Of a stretch of 64,000 nucleotides of DNA, positions 1 to 8,354 are shown one piece after another. The notes beneath the pieces are model-generated. The model saw nothing but the letters and a program-made list of their open reading frames with translations, was not told the DNA's origin and searched no databases. The stretch covers positions 1 through 64,000 of the forward strand of contig JAQQAP010000002.1 of assembly GCA_028533045.1 (NCBI GenBank), given 5' to 3'. Each line of letters starts with the position of its first letter. Within the stretch, counting starts at the first letter, position 1. A program made the translations under genes and the position numbers. Origin of the DNA: Spirochaetales bacterium. Lineage in GTDB: Bacteria; Spirochaetota; Spirochaetia; DSM-2461.

Positions 1-152
1 AACGATTCCTTTTAGAAACCAATCTCCCGAGAAGCATTACTGGCTTCTTCAGGCATTACATTTACTCAATCTCAGCATGGTGCTTTAAATCTCTTTTTAA
101 AGAGAAGCTCTTATTGGTATAAACTCGAAATTCGGCCTAAATAGATGATAAT
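1..152. other. Left edge, no confident gene
   Basis: Two short plus-strand frames are open from the window edge. One runs from base 2 to a TAA at 86-88 (28 codons) and the other from base 3 to a TAA at 120-122 (39 codons). Either could be the tail of a gene that begins outside the window, and the hairpin at 153-190 would be a fitting terminator for it. The residues match no family that I recognise. Nothing else is visible here. Confidence 0.3.
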
Positions 153-190
153 AGGGGCACCGACGAGTAATCGTAGGTGCCTCTTTTTTT
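153..190 (+). terminator. Hairpin with T-run, probable terminator
   Basis: GGCACC at about 155-160 pairs with GGTGCC at about 176-181 around a 15-nt loop, and a run of seven T follows (184-190). On the plus strand this is a textbook intrinsic terminator for a gene entering from the left edge. It also starts directly after the minus-strand cupin stop codon (189-191). The minus-strand tail is only loosely T-rich, so bidirectional use is possible but weaker. Confidence 0.6.
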
Positions 191-515
191 ATTTGAGAAA
201 GTCTTCTCTGCGTGGGGTAAAGATATTCAGAAGTATCCCTTCTTCCAAAGCTACGCAGCCATGGAGAGAATTGGGGGGGATGAACATGGAATCCTTTTCT
301 TTCAAAACCTTGGTAACCCCGTCCATGGTTATTTCAAAGGATCCTTTTTGAACATAGTTTATCTGTTCGTGAATGTGTTTATGAGGGGGGCCTACGGCAT
401 CTTTTTCAAAGTACACTTCAACAAGCATTACATTTTTGCTGTGGGACAAAATCTTACGTTTAACACCGTTACCCGCTTCTTCCAACTCAATGTCGTCATT
501 AAAATCAAAACTCAT
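189..515 (-). CDS. Cupin-domain protein
   Basis: A 108-residue single-domain cupin. The first cupin motif is visible as PPHKHIHEQ, giving the usual His cluster and a Gln/Glu for metal binding. The second motif is PPNSLHGC, with its His. A turn with GSFEITMDG lies between them. Such small cupins bind a metal and act as sugar or ligand sensors, isomerases or dioxygenases, and the sequence does not say which. There is no signal peptide, so it is cytoplasmic. The ATG at 515 is preceded by AAGGGAG about 6 nt upstream, and a TATAAT lies at 534-539 on the same strand, so this gene has an ordinary leader. It is transcribed alone, away from its neighbour. Confidence 0.8.
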   Translation of the reverse strand: MSFDFNDDIELEEAGNGVKRKILSHSKNVMLVEVYFEKDAVGPPHKHIHEQINYVQKGSFEITMDGVTKVLKEKDSMFIPPNSLHGCVALEEGILLNIFTPRREDFLK

Positions 516-533
516 TTTTTTCTCCCTTATTTT

Positions 534-539
534 ATTATA
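534..539 (-). promoter_or_regulatory. -10 box of cupin gene
   Basis: A perfect TATAAT on the minus strand lies 18 bp upstream of the cupin ATG and is followed by the AAGGGAG ribosome binding site. No good -35 box is seen at the expected spacing. Confidence 0.4.
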
Positions 540-650
540 AACAATAGTTATTTTACATTATTACTTAATTCTATGAGTTACAAGGTCTCCTTAATCTATA
601 TTTCTGTGTCTCCGTTGATTTTTAAGAGATTTTCCAAGCTTTTGTAAATA

Positions 651-679
651 TTGACAGGGAAAAGAGACCATGTTAGATT
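651..679 (+). promoter_or_regulatory. Promoter of ABC exporter operon
   Basis: TTGACA at 651-656, a 17-bp spacer, then TAGATT at 674-679 preceded by TG at -15/-14 (extended -10). It predicts a start near 686 and hence a leader of about 180 nt before the ATPase ATG at 865. Confidence 0.65.
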
Positions 680-864
680 GAGTGTTCACAATACAGAGCT
701 TCCTCCCGAAATCGGTGAAGCTTTCACATGCAACCGTCGAAAGGAGATACTGCGGATTGAGTCTGCCAGAACTTGTCTTTGACGCTCATGCTGCGTTCTG
801 ACACACTCAATAAATATCCGTAAGTCTTCATTGAGCCTTTCATGACATGTAAGGAGGCATTATT
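677..864 (+). promoter_or_regulatory. Long, possibly structured 5' leader
   Basis: There is no open frame here, but ordered pairing is visible. Hairpin A is 695-702 with 717-724 (8 bp, one wobble), with an inner CCGA/TCGG at 706-715. Hairpin B is CAGAAC 767-772 with GTTCTG 795-800. ACTCAAT at 805-811 can pair with ATTGAGT at 756-762, enclosing hairpin B. As ACACTCAAT (803-811) it can instead pair over 9 bp with ATTGAGTGT at 677-685, which overlaps the -10 box. A third ATTGAG is at 830-835. It does not match a riboswitch class that I recognise. It could be a cis-regulatory RNA, a transcription-factor site, or decayed repeat sequence. Confidence 0.4.
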
Positions 865-1677
865 ATGCCCGGAATTGAGGTGCGGGATCTGGTTAAAACT
901 TACCGGATTGCCGAAAGAGGGGCCGGTCTGTCCGGATCGGTCCGTGGATTATTCAAACGACAGTACAAAGAAGTACGCGCCCTGGACGGGATTTCCCTCT
1001 CCATTGCTCCCGGCGAACTGGTTGGTTACATTGGGCCGAACGGGGCGGGAAAGAGTACCACCGTAAAGGTCCTGTCCGGGATTCTTGTGCCCGACAGCGG
1101 TACCTGTCTTGTTAACGGCCGTGTTCCCTGGGAGAACAGGAAGGAACATGTGGCCCGGATAGGGACGGTTTTTGGTCAAAAAAGCCAGCTCTGGTGGGAT
1201 TTGCCCGTTAAGGAGTCCTTTGACCTGCTTAAAGAGATCTACCGGGTTCCCGATAGGGACTACCGGGAGAGCCTGGGAGAGCTGACTGAACTTTTTGAAC
1301 TGGCCGAACTCTACAAGACTCCCGTACGTCAGTTGAGTTTGGGACAGCGGATGCGCTGCGACATGGCGGCGGCCCTGCTTCACGGCCCGGATACTCTATT
1401 CCTTGACGAACCGACGATTGGTCTCGATGCGGTGGCCAAGCTGACTTTACGAGAGCTTATCCGCAAGATAAACGAAGAGAAGGGAGTGACCGTTATCCTC
1501 ACCACCCACGATATGGACGATGTGGAAGCCCTGTGTCACCGGGTGCTCCTGATTGGTCACGGACGAATCCTCAGGGACGGGACGGTGAAAGATTTGCGAC
1601 AGGCCTACGAAGACGGGGCCGGTGTGGAACTGGAAGAGGTTATCCGCCGTCTCTATCGCGAGGAGGCCCTGAGATGA
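865..1677 (+). CDS. ABC-2 exporter ATP-binding protein
   Basis: A 270-residue ATPase of the uncharacterised ABC-2 exporter group (COG4586-like). The Walker A GPNGAGKST is at residues 57-65. The ABC signature is LSLGQRMR, slightly divergent from LSGGQ as is usual in this group. The Walker B is LFLDEP, and the switch region is TTHDMDD. The N-terminus carries the 20-residue insertion between the first strand and Walker A typical of COG4586. It should power the two permeases encoded next, moving an unknown substrate (drug, lipid or polysaccharide precursor) out of the cytoplasm. The ATG at 865 has AAGGAGG at about 851-857. The stop overlaps the next start as ATGA. Confidence 0.85.
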   Translation: MPGIEVRDLVKTYRIAERGAGLSGSVRGLFKRQYKEVRALDGISLSIAPGELVGYIGPNGAGKSTTVKVLSGILVPDSGTCLVNGRVPWENRKEHVARIGTVFGQKSQLWWDLPVKESFDLLKEIYRVPDRDYRESLGELTELFELAELYKTPVRQLSLGQRMRCDMAAALLHGPDTLFLDEPTIGLDAVAKLTLRELIRKINEEKGVTVILTTHDMDDVEALCHRVLLIGHGRILRDGTVKDLRQAYEDGAGVELEEVIRRLYREEALR

Positions 1678-2507
1678 GTGTTTCCCGTAGCTTAAGACCT
1701 TACTCCAAGTTCTTATCGGTTCGGTTTCAGTCCTTACTCCAGTATCGTGCGGCGGCCTGGGCGGGGATTGTGTGCCAATTCTTTTGGGGGCTGATTATGA
1801 TTATGTCTCTTCAGGCCTTCTATCGCTCCTCCTCTGCGGTGCCTCCCATATCCCTGAAACGGGCCGTAAGTTACATCTGGCTGGGCCAGGCTTTTTTAGG
1901 AATGCTTCCCTGGAATATCGACAAGGATATGGACCGAATGATAAGGGACGGCTCTCTCTGCTACGAGATGCTCCGCCCCCTGGACCTCTATCTTTACTGG
2001 TTCCTCCGCTCCTTTAGCTGGCGATTTTCCACTATGATTCTGCGAGTGATTCCCCAGGTGATTTTCGCCGCCTTGGTTCTGCCTCTACTGGGGCTCCCCG
2101 AGTGGGCTCTGGTGCTTCCCGGACGGGCGGTGGTCTATCCGGCCTGGCTTATTTCCCTTTCTCTGGCCCTGCTTTTAAGCACGGCCATTACTACGGCAGC
2201 CAACATTTCCCTTCTCTGGAGTATCTCCGGCACCGGGACAGGCCAGCTTATCGGGACCTTTGTCACTCTTTTTTCCGGAATGGTTATTCCCTTACCCTTC
2301 TTTCCGGACAGCTGGCAGGTTGTTATGAGGCTACAGCCTTTTCATGGTCTTCTAGACGGTCCTGCCCGGATCTTCACAGGAGATATTCCCCTAAATGAAG
2401 TACCTCTTGAGTGGGGTCTTCAGTTTTTCTGGATTCTCTGTTTTGTGGCACTGGGACGATTCATGGTGGGGGCCGGAACAAAGCGGCTCGTGGTACAGGG
2501 AGGTTAA
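1674..2507 (+). CDS. ABC-2 exporter permease, first subunit
   Basis: A 277-residue integral membrane protein with about six hydrophobic segments and a short basic N-terminus (MSVSRSLRPYSKF), resembling COG4587-type permeases. I chose the ATG at 1674 because it overlaps the ATPase stop (ATGA). The open frame extends further upstream, but only inside the ATPase gene. A partner permease follows 1 nt later, so the transporter is probably a heterodimer of permeases on an ATPase dimer. The substrate cannot be read from the sequence. Confidence 0.8.
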   Translation: MSVSRSLRPYSKFLSVRFQSLLQYRAAAWAGIVCQFFWGLIMIMSLQAFYRSSSAVPPISLKRAVSYIWLGQAFLGMLPWNIDKDMDRMIRDGSLCYEMLRPLDLYLYWFLRSFSWRFSTMILRVIPQVIFAALVLPLLGLPEWALVLPGRAVVYPAWLISLSLALLLSTAITTAANISLLWSISGTGTGQLIGTFVTLFSGMVIPLPFFPDSWQVVMRLQPFHGLLDGPARIFTGDIPLNEVPLEWGLQFFWILCFVALGRFMVGAGTKRLVVQGG

Positions 2508-2508
2508 T

Positions 2509-3309
2509 ATGGAAAGTATAAGTATGTACGGGGCCTATGCGGCTCAGTCTGTCAAATCCCAATTGGAGTATCGTGCTTCGGCCCTCTTTCAAATTGTGGG
2601 ACAGTTTCTTATCAATATAATCGAATTTACTGCTCTTTGGACCCTTTTTGATCGTTTTGGGAACCTGAATGGCTGGACTTTGCCGGAAGCCGCCTTCTGC
2701 TATGGGCTGGTGGGGACCATTTTCGGGGCGGCCGATTTTTTTAGCCGGGGCTTTGATATGGCGGGGAACCTGATTCGTACCGGCGAGTTTGACCGCTTCC
2801 TCCTGCGACCCCGTTCCCTGGTCTTGCAGATGTTCGGCTATGAGGTGACTCTGCGGCGCTTTGGACGGATGGGGCAGGGCCTGCTTATTCTGATTTGGGC
2901 CTTAAGTCAGCTTCAACTGGATTGGACTGTGGGGAAGATTCTCCTTCTCCTTTATACGATCCCCTGCGGTATGGTCTTTTTCATCTCTCTCATCATCATC
3001 CAGGCCTCCCTTTCGGTCAAATCGGTTCAATCCCTGGAGTTCATGAATGTGCTCACCTACGGAGGGGTACAGACTGCCCAGTACCCTCTTTCGGTTTATA
3101 CTGATTTCTTTAGGCGTTTCTTTACCTTTGTAGTGCCTCTTGGATGTGTTACCTACTATCCCTCCCTGATTATTTTGGGAAAGACCGATTCTTTGATGGA
3201 TTGGATAGGGTTCGGGTGGTTCTCTCCTGTGGCGGGACCGTTTTTTTTCCTGTTGGCGTTGTGGCTTTTTCGGCGTTCATTGAGATGGTATATGTCTACC
3301 GGATCATAA
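2509..3309 (+). CDS. ABC-2 exporter permease, second subunit
   Basis: A 266-residue membrane protein of the COG3694 type with about six membrane segments. The start ATG at 2509 follows CAGGGAGG at about 2496-2503. The longer open frame from 2395 lies inside the preceding permease and has no such site. It contains the conserved cytoplasmic stretch FDRFLLRPRS after the second membrane pair, as seen in this family. It is the last gene of the exporter operon and converges on the sensor gene that ends at 3304, overlapping it by 6 bp tail to tail. Confidence 0.8.
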   Translation: MESISMYGAYAAQSVKSQLEYRASALFQIVGQFLINIIEFTALWTLFDRFGNLNGWTLPEAAFCYGLVGTIFGAADFFSRGFDMAGNLIRTGEFDRFLLRPRSLVLQMFGYEVTLRRFGRMGQGLLILIWALSQLQLDWTVGKILLLLYTIPCGMVFFISLIIIQASLSVKSVQSLEFMNVLTYGGVQTAQYPLSVYTDFFRRFFTFVVPLGCVTYYPSLIILGKTDSLMDWIGFGWFSPVAGPFFFLLALWLFRRSLRWYMSTGS

Positions 3310-6300
3310 TATTTCCCCCGGAAGAAGGGGTTTGGAAAGATAGTAACCCTGTACGTAATCGCAGTTTAATCCCTGAAGGATCTCAAGTTGTTCTTTTGTT
3401 TCCACCCCTTCGGCAATAACCGTTTTATTAAGAGAATGGGCCATATTGATTATCGCCTTGATTAGGGACAGGGCATTCTTGTCACTGTGCAAGCCAAAGA
3501 CAAAACTCTTGTCTATCTTTACCGTGTCGATGGGGAACTTCTGCAGGTAACTTAGCGAAGAGTAGCCCGTGCCAAAGTCATCGAGTAGTATTTTTATACC
3601 ATGTTCGCTCAGGATGTTTAGTTGGGTTAGGATTTTTTCTGTTTCTACAATGAAAATATTTTCTGTGATTTCTATTTCTATACGGGTTTCATCCAGTCCG
3701 GCCTTATGGATTTTATGGATAATCTTTTCTGCCAATCCGGGGTCGTTGAATTGCTTAACGGAAAGATTGATTGAGACTTTAAGACTGGAGTGGCCGTTTT
3801 GCCACTCTTTAAGTTGTGCCAGAGTTTCGTTTATAACGAAATCCCCAATTCTGTCGATAGAATTAATATCCTCCGCAATGGGAATAAAACTCTGGGGCGA
3901 TACTTCTCCCAGCTTTACATTGTGCCATCTTAACAGGGCTTCGCAAGAATAGAGCTGCCTGTCCCGGCAAGTATAAATGGGCTGGTAAACAAGGCGGAAT
4001 TCTCCCCTATCCAGGCCTTTGAGAAGTTGGCTTTCTATATCAAGCCTCTCCTTGGACTGGCGGTCCATATCGGGTTCATAGAAATAGAACTTGTTTTTTC
4101 CTTCTTCCTTGGCTTTGTACATTGCCATATCGGCCTTTTTTAGCAAAATGTCGCCACTATCTCCGTCCCGGGGAAAGAGGGCTATACCAATGCTGCCGGT
4201 TATATTAATGGCTTGTTCGAATACAAAGGTATCTTGGGCCACCGCTTTAATCAGTTTTCTGGCAAAGGCGTTATACTCGCCGACAGACTTAAGGTTCCTT
4301 ACGAGCAGAACAAACTCATCGCCTCCAAAACGGGCAAAGACGTCGGAGGATCGGATGACTTCATTCACGTTCTTTGTTACTTCCCTCAGGAGTTCGTCCC
4401 CATGGTCATGACCCAGTGTGTCATTGATGAACTTAAACCTGTCCAAATCCATAAAGAATACGGCCAGTTCCTTCTTCTCCCGTTTTCCTTCTTTTATAAA
4501 GAAGCGTAATTTCTCCATGAAAAAACTTCGGTTGGCAAGACCGGTTAGCTGGTCGTAGTAGGCCATATGGGAGATTTTTTCCTGGGCCGCTTTGCTTTCG
4601 GTAATATCTTTAAAGGCCCCCCTGTAACCTTTGAGTTGTCCCGTCTCGTCTACAACAGAGGTCCCCGATATCAGTAACGCTTTTTTGGGGCCTTCTTTGC
4701 TGCAGCACCAGCATTCAATACTGTCTATTTCTTTCTTGTTGGATATATAGTAATTTTTTAGTATATCTTCTGTTCCGTCCTCTCCGGGTTTAAGGAAGCT
4801 AAAGAGAGATTTTCCAAGGATTTCCTCTTCCCTGTAACCGATAACTTCATAAGCCCCCTCCGATGAGAAGGTGAAATTCAGGTTTTCGTCCACTTCCCAC
4901 AGCCAATCGGAAGTACTGTAGGCTATGGCAGAGAAGCGGTCTTTTGCCAGTTTTGTTTGGGTGTATTGATATTCCGTATAGATGCTTGAGCCTATGAGTT
5001 CTTTTATTGTTTCAAAAACAATACCGTCACGATAGCAGTGGTCAAAGATTATGTAGCCAATGCCCATTTCTCTGAAGTAAAGCGGTTCTACCAGAAGGGA
5101 ATAGCCTTCTTCCCGGGGGAGATAGTGATTGGGGATAAGTTGATCCCTGGAAAAGAGTTTGTCCTTTTCTTCTATCACCAGGTCTTTGTTGTTTACAAAG
5201 GCATGATGAAAAATAATTTCCTCACTATGAACATTGAGGTTGTTATAGAACATAATATAACAGTGTTTTAACCCTATAATTCTGGACATGAGATGTATGG
5301 CATCCACAATATTGCCGGATAGACTGAGAGAGCGGGTGATGTGTCTGAACAGGGATACTATTTTGTCCTTATTGGTTTTTATTTCCTGAGTTTTGTGTTC
5401 TATTATCTTATTGGTTATTTTTTTTAGATCCCGGTCGGCGTCTTCTCTGATCAATCGGGAATAGTGTTCTATGACTTCGTTATTTGAATCTATGTCATGG
5501 GGTAGCTGGGCTTCCTGGTATAAGTCCTTACAACCGCAGGATTTTCTTAAGATAAGGGGTGTTTTGAATTTTACCGTTCTACTTACTTCTTCGCCTTGCA
5601 GTATTCCGATCATACTCTCTGCAGCAAGCCAGCCCTGCCTATAGGCATCTTCGTCACAGGTCGTTAGGGGAGGAGAGAAAAAGGCACTTTCAAACCTTCC
5701 CTGATAGCCGCAGACCGCTATATCTTCGGGGACCTTTATTTTATGTTTTTGCAAGGTTGTTATTACTGATTGGGCAATCGTATCGTTAACTGTAACTATA
5801 GCGTCAAAATCGGTTTTTTCAGCCAGAAGATCCTCTACGGTCTCTTTTCCAATACTGCTATTGATATCTTCATAGAAAATTAGATCCTCATCGATCTCTA
5901 TTTGATGTTCCCTCAGGGCTGATTCATATCCTTCCTGCCGGTCGTTGGAGGACTTGTTTGTTTTGGGGCCCCGGAGGAGGACTATCTTTTTATAGTTGTG
6001 CTCTTCAATCAGGTGGGTTACCAATTCCCTCATTCCTGCAACGTAGTCCGGTTGGATGTTTACATATTCCCGATGGTTTCCGGAGATGGTCACTATGGGA
6101 AAGTCCCTGTATCTTTTAAGGAAAATATTGAATTTTTCTTCTGAAATATGTCTGGCCAGGGAGCTTGAAGGGATAATTATTCCCCCTATTGTTTCCGGAG
6201 AAACGAAGTTAAAAATGTTCTCTCGGAAATGGGAATATTGAGTATTTGCCTGAAGGGAAGAACCGGAGTATATGATTATATTGTAATGATATTTTTTTGC

Positions 6301-6390
6301 ACAGTCCATTGCTCCAAGGGAAATGTCTTTATGCATAGGAGAGGTAAGGGTACTTAAAAATAAAGCTATGGATTTTTTACCCATATTCAA
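3304..6390 (-). CDS. LacI-type sensor, PAS, GGDEF-EAL protein
   Basis: About 1028 residues. In order: a LacI-type sugar-binding domain without a DNA-binding helix-turn-helix or signal peptide (about 1-285), a CGC motif near 285, a helical plus GAF-like region (about 330-485), a PAS domain (about 490-610), GGDEF (about 620-780) and EAL (about 790-1028). The GGDEF site is RFGGDEF with an RSSD inhibitory site five residues before it. The EAL domain keeps EALLRW, DDFGTGYSS and AEGVET, so both cyclase and phosphodiesterase activity are possible. It is cytoplasmic. I prefer the TTG at 6390 over a GTG at 6399 because it aligns with the paralogue starts and sits well after AAGGAAGTG. It is the last and longest of three tandem paralogues. 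Confidence 0.85.
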   Translation of the reverse strand: MNMGKKSIALFLSTLTSPMHKDISLGAMDCAKKYHYNIIIYSGSSLQANTQYSHFRENIFNFVSPETIGGIIIPSSSLARHISEEKFNIFLKRYRDFPIVTISGNHREYVNIQPDYVAGMRELVTHLIEEHNYKKIVLLRGPKTNKSSNDRQEGYESALREHQIEIDEDLIFYEDINSSIGKETVEDLLAEKTDFDAIVTVNDTIAQSVITTLQKHKIKVPEDIAVCGYQGRFESAFFSPPLTTCDEDAYRQGWLAAESMIGILQGEEVSRTVKFKTPLILRKSCGCKDLYQEAQLPHDIDSNNEVIEHYSRLIREDADRDLKKITNKIIEHKTQEIKTNKDKIVSLFRHITRSLSLSGNIVDAIHLMSRIIGLKHCYIMFYNNLNVHSEEIIFHHAFVNNKDLVIEEKDKLFSRDQLIPNHYLPREEGYSLLVEPLYFREMGIGYIIFDHCYRDGIVFETIKELIGSSIYTEYQYTQTKLAKDRFSAIAYSTSDWLWEVDENLNFTFSSEGAYEVIGYREEEILGKSLFSFLKPGEDGTEDILKNYYISNKKEIDSIECWCCSKEGPKKALLISGTSVVDETGQLKGYRGAFKDITESKAAQEKISHMAYYDQLTGLANRSFFMEKLRFFIKEGKREKKELAVFFMDLDRFKFINDTLGHDHGDELLREVTKNVNEVIRSSDVFARFGGDEFVLLVRNLKSVGEYNAFARKLIKAVAQDTFVFEQAINITGSIGIALFPRDGDSGDILLKKADMAMYKAKEEGKNKFYFYEPDMDRQSKERLDIESQLLKGLDRGEFRLVYQPIYTCRDRQLYSCEALLRWHNVKLGEVSPQSFIPIAEDINSIDRIGDFVINETLAQLKEWQNGHSSLKVSINLSVKQFNDPGLAEKIIHKIHKAGLDETRIEIEITENIFIVETEKILTQLNILSEHGIKILLDDFGTGYSSLSYLQKFPIDTVKIDKSFVFGLHSDKNALSLIKAIINMAHSLNKTVIAEGVETKEQLEILQGLNCDYVQGYYLSKPLLPGEIL

Positions 6391-6458
6391 TTTTTTCACT
6401 TCCTTAAACAGGTTTGCCTATATTGTATGGGGAAAAGTGGTTGTTGTCTTTTGGAAAT

Positions 6459-8264
6459 TTAAAAAAGTTGCTCCGTTACATCCTTGAAGGCGCCTCTGTA
6501 GCCCATGAGCTCTTTCCGGTCATTCACTATGGGGACAGCCATCATGAGCAAAGCTCTTTTATATCCTTCCTTACTTAGATTCCAACACCTGACATCGCGG
6601 ATATCTTTCTTTTGTGTGATATAGCGATTTTTAATCATTTCTATATTTTCTTTTTCGTCGGGATGGAAGAACGTAAAGAGAGATTTGCCGATGATTTCTC
6701 CACTCCCATAGCCTATGACTTTTAGGGAGCCCTCCGAGGTAAAGGTGAAGTTCATATTTTCATCTGTTTCCCAAAGCCATTCCGAAATACTTGAGGCAAT
6801 GGAGAGGATTCTTTCATTGGCAAGTTTGGATTGTTGAAAGTGATACTCCGAATAAATATGGGAGGCCAGTAATCCTTTGATCGATTCAAAAATAGCTCCG
6901 TCACGGTAGCAGTAATCAAAAATAACATAACCAATTCCAACTTCTCTAAAATATAGAGGTTCTACCAAAAGTGAGTAGTTCTCTTCCTTTGGTAAGTATT
7001 TTGGGGGGATAAGGGTTATCTTATCCAGAATCTTGTCGTTTTCATCGATTGTTACCAACTCTTGATCAACAAAGGCGTTCTGGAATAGCACTTGGCCCTG
7101 CTTTATATCGTAGTTTTCGTAGGTCATGACATAACAGTGCTTTAAGCCGATAAATTTTGCCATGAACCCAATGCTTTTTACTATATCTCCCGATAAGCTT
7201 ATTGTAGAAGAGATCATTCGGAATAACTCAATAATTTTATCCTTATGAACCCTTGTATTCCGAGACTGCAATTCCAGGATTTTTTCTGTGGTTTCCCGTT
7301 TATTGAGGTTCGTATTGTCCAGCAGGTTTACCAGCTCATGAAGATTGTCGTTATTAATCTCTATGTCGTTGGGTAATTGTATTTCGTTAGAGCTATCGCC
7401 GTTGCAACCGCAGGATCTTCTTATGAAGAGGTTGGTGTCAAATCGTATCTCGCTATTGATTTTTTGATTTTCTATCACTTTCATGAGACTTTCCGCTGCT
7501 ATCCATCCCTGTTTGTATGAATCCTCGTCACAGGTGGTAAGGGGTGGGTCAAAGTAGACTCCTTCAAATCGGCCCTGATTGCCGCAGACCGCTTTGTCTT
7601 CGGGAACCCTGATCTTATGCTTTTTTAGGGCTTCTATTGTGGCAAAAGCCACGTTGTCATTAACGGTAACAATCGCATCAAATTCTATTTGTTCGTTGAG
7701 TAGGTCGTTTACCACTCCGTCAGATACATTCGCGGAAATATCCCGCGATATTATGAGCTTTTTATCTATGCCAATCCCGTGTTCTTTCAGGGATTCTTCA
7801 TAACCGGTTTGTCTGCTGTTTGAGGAGTTATTGTTTTCCGGGCCCCGGAGGAGGACGATTTTCTTAAAGTTGTGAACCTCGATTAGATGGTCTATAAGCT
7901 TTTTCATTCCCAATCGATAGTTAGGTTGGACATTGATATAGTCTTCATCTTCGCCCGCAATGGTGACAATGGGGAAGTTATTATATCGCTTCAGGAAGTC
8001 TTTGAATTCCTTTTTACTCACATAGCGCGCCATCGAACTGGAGGGAATCACAATTCCCGATATCTGATCTTCCTGAATCCTGAGAAAAATATTTTCCCGA
8101 AACTCGGAGTAGCCTCTGTTGGCATGCAAAGGGATTCCCGAATAAATAATGGCATTGTAATTGTGAAGTTTGGCGCAATCCATGAATCCCAGGGAAATGT
8201 TTTTATGAAAAGGAGTTGTCATAGTGCTTAGAAAAGCGGCGATTGTTTTTTTTGAATTATCCAA
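6459..8264 (-). CDS. LacI-type sensor with PAS, no output domain
   Basis: A 601-residue paralogue of the downstream GGDEF-EAL protein. It has the same LacI-type ligand-binding domain (residues 1 to about 280), the same cysteine motif RRSCGCN, the same helical/GAF-like region, and the same PAS domain ending near GYRGAFKDVTEQ. It stops exactly where the paralogue continues into GGDEF, so it has no catalytic domain. It may form mixed dimers with the full-length protein and tune its cyclic-di-GMP output, or act on another partner. The ATG start at 8264 gives MDNSKKTIAAFLS, which sets the register for the paralogue starts. A gap of about 60 bp separates it from the next gene. Confidence 0.8.
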   Translation of the reverse strand: MDNSKKTIAAFLSTMTTPFHKNISLGFMDCAKLHNYNAIIYSGIPLHANRGYSEFRENIFLRIQEDQISGIVIPSSSMARYVSKKEFKDFLKRYNNFPIVTIAGEDEDYINVQPNYRLGMKKLIDHLIEVHNFKKIVLLRGPENNNSSNSRQTGYEESLKEHGIGIDKKLIISRDISANVSDGVVNDLLNEQIEFDAIVTVNDNVAFATIEALKKHKIRVPEDKAVCGNQGRFEGVYFDPPLTTCDEDSYKQGWIAAESLMKVIENQKINSEIRFDTNLFIRRSCGCNGDSSNEIQLPNDIEINNDNLHELVNLLDNTNLNKRETTEKILELQSRNTRVHKDKIIELFRMISSTISLSGDIVKSIGFMAKFIGLKHCYVMTYENYDIKQGQVLFQNAFVDQELVTIDENDKILDKITLIPPKYLPKEENYSLLVEPLYFREVGIGYVIFDYCYRDGAIFESIKGLLASHIYSEYHFQQSKLANERILSIASSISEWLWETDENMNFTFTSEGSLKVIGYGSGEIIGKSLFTFFHPDEKENIEMIKNRYITQKKDIRDVRCWNLSKEGYKRALLMMAVPIVNDRKELMGYRGAFKDVTEQLF

Positions 8265-8354
8265 ATCTTTTATCCCTGCATGGTATACCTTAAATAATAA
8301 GATACAAATAAGAAATTATCCATTAAAAGTTTGGCGGGGAAGCTTATTTTATGA

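Noticed and set aside
1533..1673. 47-codon extension of the first ABC-2 permease
   Set aside because: It lies wholly inside the ATPase gene in another frame. The ATG at 1674 overlaps the stop in the usual way.
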